Assembly (NCBI GenBank): GCA_903864555.1
Contig: CAIPGJ010000144.1
Span: 1 to 10,737, forward strand
Length of the DNA stretch: 10,737 bases
Source: an uncultured Pseudomonadota bacterium
GTDB taxonomy: Bacteria > Pseudomonadota > Gammaproteobacteria > Burkholderiales > SG8-39
Direction of reading: 5' to 3'
The notes under the pieces are model-generated. The model was not told where the DNA came from, searched no databases, and saw nothing but the letters and a program-made list of their open reading frames with translations. The position numbers and the translations under genes were made by a program. Numbering within the stretch: position 1 is the first letter of the stretch; each line of letters begins with the position of its first letter. Shown here one piece after another: positions 1 through 6,711 of the stretch.

Positions 1-131
1 ATGAACAGGGCAAAGATGCCGCCGATCATGGCAAACGGGATGTTGGCGATGATCAGGCCGGCGCTGCGCAGTGACTTGAAGGCGTCGAACAGAATCAGGA
101 AGATGATGAAGATGGACAGCGGCACCACAGT
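1..131 (-). pseudogene. CzcA/CusA-family RND pump fragment, truncated upstream and running off the window
   Basis: Read on the minus strand, this stretch encodes about 43 residues typical of a heavy-metal RND pump, including PLSIFIIFLILF and ANIPFAMIGGIFALF. These match the eighth and ninth membrane segments of CzcA/CusA proteins and align with the segment of the intact pump in this window encoded at about 6210-6335, but the wording differs, so it is a distinct paralogue rather than a copy. Homology begins abruptly at about base 130. The same frame stays open upstream to a TAA at 210-212 but reads as low-quality proline/arginine-rich sequence there. The N-terminal four-fifths of a normal pump (about 850 residues) is missing, so this is probably a remnant left by deletion or insertion. 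It continues beyond base 1, so the length of the surviving 3' part is unknown. I am confident of the family and less so of the pseudogene status. Confidence 0.7.
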
Positions 132-270
132 GGAGGAGGGTGTGCGGCCACTTCGTGGCGTGGTACCGGGGGTGTCGCGAGGCGGGCCTGGGCGCCGTCG
201 GATAACAGGTTATTGTGATCTATTTCAATCAAGGGACGTTGTAAGAAATACCTTTAGAGCCTGATTGATA
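132..270. other. Spacer between the RND remnant and the sensor kinase
   Basis: This 140-base stretch changes composition. The half next to the RND fragment is GC-rich, while bases 205-270 are distinctly AT-richer than anything else on this side. I see no coding frame with a recognisable product and no insertion-sequence terminal repeat I can name. A short perfect hairpin, GCCAC-TTC-GTGGC, lies at about 148-160. The plus-strand frame open across 1-264 is antisense to the RND fragment and has no protein-like character. Confidence 0.4.
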
Positions 271-276
271 TCAGAC
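259..276 (-). terminator. Possible weak terminator of the two-component operon
   Basis: On the minus strand, GTCTGAT-ATCA-ATCAGGC forms a 7-bp stem (one G-T wobble) with a 4-base loop. It overlaps the kinase stop codon at 271-273 and is followed by the AT-rich run TCTAAAGGTATTTCTT. The position suits a terminator for the regulator-kinase transcript, but the stem is short and AT-containing and there is no clean U-tract, so this is tentative. Confidence 0.3.
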
Positions 277-1674
277 TCCCTTCCGGATTTCCGGGAATTG
301 CAGGCTGGCGCGCAGCCCCACCGCGTCGGCGCCTTCGGAAAGCACCAGGGTGCCTGAGTGGCGGCGCACGATCTCATCGACGATGGCCAGTCCCAGGCCG
401 GCGCCGTCGCCCGCGGTGCCCGGCACACGGTAGAAGCGCTGGCGGGTCTTGTCGCGTTCGCGCGGAGGGATGCCCGGTCCCCTGTCCTCCACGTACACCT
501 GTGGCGGCGAGGTCTGCACACCCACGGTGACGTGCTTGCCCGTGGTGCCCGAGACGCCGTAGAGGAGCGCGTTGTCCAGCAGGTTGGCGATGGCCTCGCG
601 CAGCAGCTCTTTGGCGCCCTGCACCAGCACTGGTTTGCCCTCTCCGCTGTAGCCCAGGTCCACGCTGCTGGCCAGCGCATCGTCGATGCGCCGCTCGACC
701 TCCTCGCGCGCGAGCTGGTCGAGGTCCACTACCTGTGCCGCGTCGAGGAAGGTCTCGTTCTGGTCGGCCTTGGCCAGGGCGAGCAGCTGGTGCACCGTGC
801 GGCCCATGCGCGCCAGCGAATGCACGGCGTCGTCCAGCGCCGCTTCGTGGCGCACCGGGTCGGGCTCGCGCAGCGCGGTCTCCAACTGCACGCGCAGCGT
901 CGACAGCGGCGTGCGCAGCTGGTGGGCCGCGTCCGAGATGAAGCGCTGGTTGAGCGCGTGCGCCGCGGACAGGTCGCGTATGAGGTCGTTGATCTCCTGC
1001 ACCAGCGGCATGATCTCGCTGGGCAGGTCGGCCTGCGCCGCAATGGGCGTGAGCGGCGCCTGGGCGTGGGCGCTGCGCACCTCGCGTATGGCCTTTTCGG
1101 CCGAGGCGAGGCCGCTTCTCAGGCCGTACCAGATGATGAGAGCCGAGGTCGCTGTGAGACCGAGAGACAACAGCAGGCTGATCCATAGCACCTGGCGGTA
1201 CACAGCCACCCGTTTCTGCCGGGTCTCGGCCACCTTAACCGAGACGGTATGGCCTTCACGCAGTGCCCGTGTCACAAACAGCATGCGCACCGGCACACCG
1301 CCGATCTGCCCGTTCCGGTACACGGGGAATTGGGCGTTCTCCGGAACCCCCGGCGGCAGGGGCACCGTCGCGTTGCCGATGAGCCGCTTCCCGTCCTCGG
1401 AGGTGACTTCATAATAGATGTGATCGACGGTATCCCATTCGAAAATCTCGCGGGCGCCTGGGGGCAGATCGACGAAAAAACGACCGTCCTGCCAGTGCAC
1501 CCGATGGGCGAGCGCGATTGCCGAATCGTAGAGCCACTGGTCGAGAATGCTCTGGGAGAAATACCTGGCCAGGCCGTAGGCACCCGCCCCGCCCAGCAGC
1601 ATGATGGCCAGCACGGGCAGCATCAGCCGCTTCAGCAGCGTGCCGCGGATGCTATGTCGTGCCGTGATGCTCAT
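271..1674 (-). CDS. Sensor histidine kinase, QseC/TctE-like, probably metal-responsive
   Basis: Inner-membrane sensor kinase of about 467 residues that autophosphorylates and passes phosphate to the regulator encoded just upstream. Seen in the protein, numbered from the ATG at 1674: first membrane segment at about residues 17-38; a periplasmic region of about 125 residues resembling the 2CSK_N sensor domain; second membrane segment at about 162-184; a short HAMP-like linker; the dimerisation/phosphoacceptor motif FISDAAHQLRTPL with His251; N-box residues in AIANLLDNALLYG (Asn364, Asn368); the G1 box DRGPGIP; and the G2 box GDGAGLGLAIVDEI. The frame is open to 1752, but ATG 1674 places the start just before a normal cytoplasmic leader and membrane helix and overlaps the regulator gene by 23 bases, which suggests translational coupling. 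No strong ribosome-binding site is visible. The metal role is inferred from the divergent RND operon. No obvious metal-binding cluster stands out in the periplasmic part, although several histidines are present. Confidence 0.9.
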   Translation of the reverse strand: MSITARHSIRGTLLKRLMLPVLAIMLLGGAGAYGLARYFSQSILDQWLYDSAIALAHRVHWQDGRFFVDLPPGAREIFEWDTVDHIYYEVTSEDGKRLIGNATVPLPPGVPENAQFPVYRNGQIGGVPVRMLFVTRALREGHTVSVKVAETRQKRVAVYRQVLWISLLLSLGLTATSALIIWYGLRSGLASAEKAIREVRSAHAQAPLTPIAAQADLPSEIMPLVQEINDLIRDLSAAHALNQRFISDAAHQLRTPLSTLRVQLETALREPDPVRHEAALDDAVHSLARMGRTVHQLLALAKADQNETFLDAAQVVDLDQLAREEVERRIDDALASSVDLGYSGEGKPVLVQGAKELLREAIANLLDNALLYGVSGTTGKHVTVGVQTSPPQVYVEDRGPGIPPRERDKTRQRFYRVPGTAGDGAGLGLAIVDEIVRRHSGTLVLSEGADAVGLRASLQFPEIRKGV

Positions 1675-2356
1675 CGGGAGGATGGTCGCCGTGCAGATGT
1701 TCCTCGATCCGGTAGCCCAGGCCGCGCAGGCTGCGCACTGTGACCTGTGCATACCGGAGTTTCTGTCTCAGCCTGCTGATGTGCACTTCGAGCGCATTGG
1801 GTGCGGAGTCGGTCTCGTGGGTGAACACGGCGTCAAACAGGGACTGCTTGCTCACCACCTTGCCGGGGTGCGCCATGAGCACGGCAAGAATGGAGATCTC
1901 GCGTGCGGTCAGATCGATGTCCTCGCCGTCAGCCAGCGCCTGCCTGGCGACCATGTCCAGGCGCAGGCTTCCAAGCTGCTGCCATCGTGTTTCGGCGCCC
2001 TTTCGGCGGAGCAGGGCGCGCAGGCGGGCTTCGATCTCCGCGAGGGCGAAAGGCTTGACCATATAGTCGTCCGCGCCAACGTCCAGGCCGCGGATGCGGT
2101 CGCCCAGGGCGTCCCGCGCGCTGAGTATCAGGACCGGAAAATCAATTCCCGCGTCACGTAAATCGCGCAGCAGGTGTATGCCGTCCGTGTCGGGAAGGCC
2201 AAGATCGAGGATGCCGATGTCGAAATGCCCGGCGCGGACCAGTTTCCAGGCCTCCGCGCCGCTGCCCGCGGCGTCAACCGAATAGCCGCTCTGCGCCAAG
2301 CCTGCGGCGATGCCGTGCGCCAATCCCTTGTCATCCTCTATCAGTAGCAGCCGCAT
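1652..2356 (-). CDS. OmpR/PhoB-family response regulator
   Basis: Two-domain DNA-binding response regulator, 234 residues from ATG 2356 (244 from GTG 2386). The receiver domain starts MRLLLIEDD, with acidic residues Glu7, Asp8 and Asp9. The phosphoacceptor is Asp51 in ILDLGLPDTDG, the conserved Ser is in LILSARD, and the conserved Lys is in YMVKPF. The C-terminal winged helix ends with the family pattern VHISRLRQKL then RSLRGLGYRIEE. Its partner kinase overlaps its 3' end and the RND operon starts divergently about 100-130 bases away, so it most likely controls that operon and its own transcription. Start choice: ATG 2356 gives the canonical N-terminus. The in-frame GTG at 2384-2386 has the better ribosome-binding site (GGAAGG, 5-base spacing) and would add ten residues. 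CzcR/CusR/CopR-type naming is not justified beyond family level. Confidence 0.9.
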   Translation of the reverse strand: MRLLLIEDDKGLAHGIAAGLAQSGYSVDAAGSGAEAWKLVRAGHFDIGILDLGLPDTDGIHLLRDLRDAGIDFPVLILSARDALGDRIRGLDVGADDYMVKPFALAEIEARLRALLRRKGAETRWQQLGSLRLDMVARQALADGEDIDLTAREISILAVLMAHPGKVVSKQSLFDAVFTHETDSAPNALEVHISRLRQKLRYAQVTVRSLRGLGYRIEEHLHGDHPPDEHHGTT

Positions 2357-2386
2357 GCCCGCTTGAGTCCTCGGCGACAGTTTCAC

Positions 2387-2487
2387 GACAGCCTTCCAAA
2401 ATTTACCGACACTAGAATCCCCCCCATTCTGACATGCGCCGAAATCGGGCGCTTCCCTTCCCTTTTTGCATCAATTGGCCAATCGAT
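2387..2487. promoter_or_regulatory. Divergent control region between the two-component genes and the RND operon
   Basis: About 100 bases separate the regulator from the adaptor gene and must hold both promoters. Visible elements: TAGAAT at 2413-2418, a good plus-strand -10 box without a recognisable -35 at the right distance, as expected for a promoter that needs an activator; an inverted repeat AGAAT-C7-ATTCT at 2414-2430 overlapping that box; two similar sites TTACCGACA (2403-2411) and ATTCTGACA (2426-2434), 23 bases apart and therefore about two helical turns; and the 10-bp palindrome ATTGGCCAAT at 2474-2483 next to ATCGAT at 2482-2487. Binding of the response regulator here is inference from layout. 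None of these matches a site consensus I can name with certainty. Confidence 0.45.
2391..2396 (-). promoter_or_regulatory. Ribosome-binding site supporting the alternative GTG start of the response regulator
   Basis: On the minus strand, GGAAGG lies 5 bases upstream of the GTG at 2386. It is a better match and spacing than the GAGG 12 bases upstream of ATG 2356. It argues that the regulator may be translated with a ten-residue N-terminal extension. Confidence 0.4.
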
Positions 2488-3618
2488 ATGAACTTTCTCC
2501 TTCTTCCTCAAGCGTTGTTGCTGGCGTGCGCTCTGGTCCTCGCCGCCGGGTGCGGCATGAATGACAAGCCGGCGCCGACCGAGCCGCGTGCTGCTGCTAC
2601 GGACAAAGCCAAGGCGGCCGAAGGCGTGGTGCGAATGGACGAGACTCGCGCTCGTTACCTGGTAGTGGAGGAGGTCGGCGCGACCTCCGAGGCGCAACGT
2701 AACGCCATACCCGGACGCATCGAGATGCGTTCACAGGCGGTGTCCAGCCTCGGCGCGCCGGTGGCCGGACGCATCGTTTCCGTGATGGTGCGTCCCGGGG
2801 AAGCCGTGACGGCCGGCAAGGTTCTGGTGACCTTGCAGAGCGCCGAGGCGGCGGGCGCGCGTTCCGGCCTGGCGCAGTCGCAGGCGCGCGCGGCCGCCGC
2901 CGAGGAGGCGCTGAAGCGCCAGAACGACATGATGAGCAAGGGCGTGGGCGTGGAACTGGAGCGGATGGAGGCACAGACGCGTGTGCATGAAGCGCGCGCG
3001 GAACTGGAACGCGCCCGCAAGCTTGCCGGGTTTCTCGGGGGCGGCGACGGCGATGTGGTCGCCTTGCGTGCGTCCGCCGCCGGGGTGGTCACCTCGGTAC
3101 GGGCATCCGCGGGCGCCATGGTTTCGCCGGGTGGGGAATCGCTGGTGGAAATAGGCAATCCCTCGCAGCTGTGGATGGTGGCGGAGGTCACCGAAGCCGA
3201 CACCGCCATCGTGGCCCGTGGCCAGGTCGTCGCCATTCGCATTCCGTCGCTGGGGCGCAATCTGCAGGGTCGTGTGGATGGCATAGCAGCGCGCATCGAC
3301 CCTGATACCCGCCGGCTCTCCATTTATGTCGCACTCGACGGCGACGTGCGCGGCCTGACGCCCGGCCTGCAGGCCGAATTGGCGCTGGCCAAGGGTGCGC
3401 GCGGGCTCAGTCTGCCGGTAACGGCGGTGCTCATCAAGGAAGGCAGGCGGCGCGTGGTCTACATCCAGCGCGAGCCCGGGTTGTTCGAGTTGCGCGAAGT
3501 CCGCACTGGAGAGTCCGTCAACAACCGCGTGCTGATAGTCGATGGCATCAAGCCCGGTGATCGCGTGGTGACCAAAGGGGCGCTGCTGCTTGACGGCGAA
3601 GCCGAGCAGTTGCTGTAA
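2488..3618 (+). CDS. czcB: RND periplasmic adaptor (membrane fusion) lipoprotein, CzcB/CusB family
   Basis: Adaptor of a tripartite efflux pump, about 376 residues, linking the inner-membrane pump to the outer-membrane channel. Residues 1-22 form a lipoprotein signal peptide with lipobox LAAGC (Cys22), which decides the start at ATG 2488; an in-frame ATG at 2434 would bury the signal. Next come the first half of the lipoyl/barrel-sandwich domain (about residues 86-118, APVAGRIVSVMVRPGEAV), a short alanine/glutamate-rich coiled-coil hairpin (about 118-185), the second lipoyl half (SAAGVVTSVRASAGAMVSPG), and the beta-barrel and membrane-proximal parts to the end. No histidine- or cysteine-rich metal-binding extension is seen, unlike some CzcB/CusB proteins. 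It is the first gene of a B-A-C operon. No good Shine-Dalgarno sequence precedes the start, where two small palindromes lie instead. The gene symbol is by family; the metal is not determined. Confidence 0.88.
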   Translation: MNFLLLPQALLLACALVLAAGCGMNDKPAPTEPRAAATDKAKAAEGVVRMDETRARYLVVEEVGATSEAQRNAIPGRIEMRSQAVSSLGAPVAGRIVSVMVRPGEAVTAGKVLVTLQSAEAAGARSGLAQSQARAAAAEEALKRQNDMMSKGVGVELERMEAQTRVHEARAELERARKLAGFLGGGDGDVVALRASAAGVVTSVRASAGAMVSPGGESLVEIGNPSQLWMVAEVTEADTAIVARGQVVAIRIPSLGRNLQGRVDGIAARIDPDTRRLSIYVALDGDVRGLTPGLQAELALAKGARGLSLPVTAVLIKEGRRRVVYIQREPGLFELREVRTGESVNNRVLIVDGIKPGDRVVTKGALLLDGEAEQLL

Positions 3619-3621
3619 GCC

Positions 3622-6600
3622 ATGCTGAACTTCATCATCGAAACATCAGTGCACCGCCGCATCGCGGCGCTTTTCGTCACCTTGGTGATCGCGGCATTCG
3701 GGTTGAGAGCCTATCTCGAGACACCGATCGAGGCCTTCCCGGATGTGACCAATGCCCAGGTCACCGTGATCACGCAGATGCCCGGGGCGGCTCCCGAGGA
3801 GATCGAGCGCCAGGTGACGGTGCCGCTGGAGCGGGTGCTGAACGGTACGCCCGGCTCGACGCTGCTGCGCAGCGAGAGCCTGTTCGGCCTGTCGCTTGTC
3901 ACATTGATCTTCGATGACAAGTCCGATCCGTTCTCGTCCCGGATGCTGGTGTCGCAGCGGCTCGCCGGCGCAGATCTGCCCGACGGAATCAACTCCGTGC
4001 TGGCGCCGGAAGCGACGCCTCTTGGAGAGATTTACCAGTTCCGCCTGGCCAGCGACCGGCACGACCTCTTTGAGCTGCGTTCCGAGATGCAATGGAATGT
4101 GACGCGGGTGCTGCGCCAGGTCCAGGGCGTGGCTGAAGTAATCGCCACCGGCGGCCACTTGAAGGAGGTGCACGTGCAGGCCGACCCGGGGCGCCTGTTC
4201 GCCGCCGGTTTGTCGCTTGCAGATGTTCACGGGGCGCTGCAGAAGGCCAACCTCAACGTCGGGGGTGGTTTCCTGCGCCATGGTGACCAGGAGCTGGTCG
4301 TGCGCGGCGTGGGCTATATCGAATCGGCCGAGGACATCAAGCGCATCGTTCTCAAGCAGAAGGCGGGAACTGCCGTGACCATAGGCGACGTGGCGGACAT
4401 TTCGATGTCAGCCATGCCCCGGCGCGGTTCCGTCGGCTGGAATAACGAAAAAGATGTGGTCGAGGGCTTCGCCATCATGCGCCGCGGCCAGAATCCGTCG
4501 CTGGTGCTGGAGGGAATACACGAGAAGGTGCGGGTGCTCAACGAGACCATATTGCCCAAGGGCATGCGCATCGAGCCTTTCTACGACCGCAGCAACCTGG
4601 TTGGGCATACGCTGGCCACCGTTCACGAGAACCTGCTGCACGGGTTCATCCTGGTGGTGGGGGTGGTCTGGCTGTTCCTGCGCAGCCTGGTCGGGTCAGC
4701 TATCGTGGCGGTGGTGATCCCATTGTCGCTGCTGGTGGCATTCCTCGGGCTGTACATGCTGGGCATGCCGGCCAACCTGATTTCCATGGGGGCTATCGAC
4801 TTCGGCATTCTGGTCGATGGCGCCGTGGTGCTGGTGGAACACGTCATCCATTCGATCCGGCGTGAGCAGCCTGCGGACCGCAGGGCCATGCTGAAGCTGG
4901 TTGTCCGCTCCGCGATTGAGGTGGGCCGGCCAACTTTTTACGCCATGCTCATCATCATCGCGGCGCTGCTGCCGGTGTTCACCCTGCAGTCGGTCGAAGG
5001 GCGCATTTTCCGGCCCTTGTCGCTGACCTATGCCTTTGCGCTGCTGGGGGCGCTGGTTTTTTCCATCACCGTGGTGCCGGCACTGTGCGCACTGCTGTTC
5101 AAGCCCAAGCACGCTGAACTTCGCGAGCCGGCCTGGATCGAAAGGCTTCGGGGCGGCTATAGAAACGTGCTCCTCAGGCTGATGAAGCGACGCCTGGCCG
5201 TGCTCGTCGCGGGAGTGGTGCTGGTGGTCGCCGGTGCGTTGACCGCCAGCCGGCTGGGCAGTGAATTCCTTCCCGAACTGGACGAAGGCGATATTGTGGT
5301 GTTCGTCGAGATGCCGGCCAGCATTGCCTTGGAAAAAGGGCAGGAGATACTGGTCGAGGTGCGGCGCCGCCTTCTCACGTTTCCCGAGGTGCTGGAGACT
5401 TTGAGCGAGCACGGCAGACCCGAGGATGGAACCGACAACGAGGGTGTCAACATGTCGGAAACCTTCGTGCGCTTCAAGCCGCTTGATCAATGGCAGCGGG
5501 GACGGAGCAAGGAGGAGCTCATACAGGAAATGCGGACCTCGCTGGCGGACATTCCCGGTGTGCGCTTCAATTTCTCGCAACCCATCAAGGACAACGTCGA
5601 GGAGGCGGTGAGCGGCGTGCGCGGCAAGGTGGTGTTGAAGATATTCGGCGCCGACCTGGCCGCGATGCGGTCCACGCTGGAGGCCGCCAAGGCCAGCCTC
5701 AAGAACGTCGAAGGCATCATCGACCTGGATCTGTACCGCGACGCGACAGTGCCCCAGTTGCGCATACGGTTCGACCGGGTCGCGTTGGCCCGCGCCGGCC
5801 TCTCCATAGAGGATGCGGAGCACACGCTGGAGACCGCGCTGGCCGGCCGGGTGGCCACCGAGTTCTGGGAACAGGAGCGCCCGGTTCCTGTCAGGCTGAT
5901 GTTGCCCCTGGCAGCCCGGGACGACATGGAGAAGATCGGCGAGTTGCTGCTCAGCAGCGCAGGCGGCGCCAGGGTTCCGCTGCGCCAGGTGGCGCGCATA
6001 GAGACCGTGAGCGGCCTGGCCGCCATCAACCGGGAGAGCAACAGCCGCTTCCTTGCGCTGAAATTCAATGTGGAGGGCCGCGACATGGGGTCGGTGGTGC
6101 AGGACGCCATCGCCGCGGTGTCGGCCAAGGTCAAGCCACCGGACGGGCATTACTTCGTGTGGGGTGGCGAGTTTGAAAATCAGGAACGCGCCATTGGCCG
6201 ACTCAAGCTCATTGTGCCGGTGGCGGTGCTGCTGGTGCTGGGCCTGCTTTACGCCGCCATGAACAGCGGCCGCAGCGCGGTGGCCATCCTGGGCACCGTG
6301 CCGTTTGCCATCACCGGCGGGGCCTTCGCGCTGATGCTGGCCGGAATACCGCTCTCGGTCAGCGCGGCGGTGGGCTTCATCGCCTTGCTCGGGCAGGTAT
6401 CGCTGATGGGGGTGTTGCTGCTGAGCGCCGCGGAGGCGCACCGGCGCGCTGGCCGCCCATTGCTGGAGTCGCTGGTGGACGGCGCTTCCGAGCGATTACG
6501 GGCGGTGCTGATGGCGTCGTTCCTGGCGCTTTTCGGCCTGCTGCCGATGGCGGTTTCCACAGGGATAGGCAGCGAGACCCAGCGGCCGTTTGCCCTGGTG

Positions 6601-6711
6601 GTGGTGGGAGGCATGATTACCACTCTGGTGGTGGCGCTGTTCCTGCTCCCGGTGCTGTACAGCCTGATCACCCCGGACAAGCTGGTCACTCCGGAGGAGG
6701 CCGATTCATGA
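3622..6711 (+). CDS. czcA: Heavy-metal efflux RND transporter, CzcA/CusA family
   Basis: Proton-driven inner-membrane pump of 1029 residues, complete and only slightly shorter than classical CzcA (about 1060). The N-terminus carries membrane segment 1 (about residues 12-32), then a large periplasmic porter domain, segments 2-6 (about 335-490), segment 7 (about 525-545), a second periplasmic domain, and segments 8-12 to the end. The family signature sits in segment 4 as DFGILVDGAVVLVEH. Asp393, Asp399 and Glu406 correspond to the proton-relay residues of CzcA (D402, D408, E415). The residue after the Glu is His407 where Asn is usual. The conserved periplasmic segments GEIYQFRL, DGTDNEGVNMSETF and FSQPIKDNVEEAVSGVRGK identify the heavy-metal branch rather than the drug (AcrB) branch. 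It starts 3 bases after the adaptor stop and overlaps the channel gene by 4 bases. Divalent-ion export is the likelier role from the DFG...D motif; the actual ion is unknown. Confidence 0.95.
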   Translation: MLNFIIETSVHRRIAALFVTLVIAAFGLRAYLETPIEAFPDVTNAQVTVITQMPGAAPEEIERQVTVPLERVLNGTPGSTLLRSESLFGLSLVTLIFDDKSDPFSSRMLVSQRLAGADLPDGINSVLAPEATPLGEIYQFRLASDRHDLFELRSEMQWNVTRVLRQVQGVAEVIATGGHLKEVHVQADPGRLFAAGLSLADVHGALQKANLNVGGGFLRHGDQELVVRGVGYIESAEDIKRIVLKQKAGTAVTIGDVADISMSAMPRRGSVGWNNEKDVVEGFAIMRRGQNPSLVLEGIHEKVRVLNETILPKGMRIEPFYDRSNLVGHTLATVHENLLHGFILVVGVVWLFLRSLVGSAIVAVVIPLSLLVAFLGLYMLGMPANLISMGAIDFGILVDGAVVLVEHVIHSIRREQPADRRAMLKLVVRSAIEVGRPTFYAMLIIIAALLPVFTLQSVEGRIFRPLSLTYAFALLGALVFSITVVPALCALLFKPKHAELREPAWIERLRGGYRNVLLRLMKRRLAVLVAGVVLVVAGALTASRLGSEFLPELDEGDIVVFVEMPASIALEKGQEILVEVRRRLLTFPEVLETLSEHGRPEDGTDNEGVNMSETFVRFKPLDQWQRGRSKEELIQEMRTSLADIPGVRFNFSQPIKDNVEEAVSGVRGKVVLKIFGADLAAMRSTLEAAKASLKNVEGIIDLDLYRDATVPQLRIRFDRVALARAGLSIEDAEHTLETALAGRVATEFWEQERPVPVRLMLPLAARDDMEKIGELLLSSAGGARVPLRQVARIETVSGLAAINRESNSRFLALKFNVEGRDMGSVVQDAIAAVSAKVKPPDGHYFVWGGEFENQERAIGRLKLIVPVAVLLVLGLLYAAMNSGRSAVAILGTVPFAITGGAFALMLAGIPLSVSAAVGFIALLGQVSLMGVLLLSAAEAHRRAGRPLLESLVDGASERLRAVLMASFLALFGLLPMAVSTGIGSETQRPFALVVVGGMITTLVVALFLLPVLYSLITPDKLVTPEEADS
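6693..6700 (+). promoter_or_regulatory. Strong ribosome-binding site for the outer-membrane channel gene
   Basis: GGAGGAGG lies 7 bases before ATG 6708, inside the 3' end of the pump gene. Together with the ATGA overlap it fixes this start and suggests that the channel protein is made independently of, as well as coupled to, pump translation. Confidence 0.75.

Noticed and set aside
1..264. 87-codon plus-strand frame at the left edge
   Set aside because: It is the antisense of the CzcA-like fragment and continues into non-coding sequence. The minus-strand reading has clear RND homology.
132..270. Insertion-sequence or transposon end next to the RND remnant
   Set aside because: I could not identify terminal inverted repeats, a target duplication or transposase coding. 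The abrupt homology break alone does not prove a mobile element.
374..1186. Several long overlapping frames on both strands inside the kinase gene
   Set aside because: These are frame shadows. Only the frame ending at 271 carries the H, N, G1 and G2 boxes in order.
4696..6441. 581-codon open frame on the minus strand
   Set aside because: It is antisense to the pump gene and has the His/Gln/Gly-rich, low-complexity make-up of a mirror frame produced by G/C-biased third positions. No domain is recognisable.
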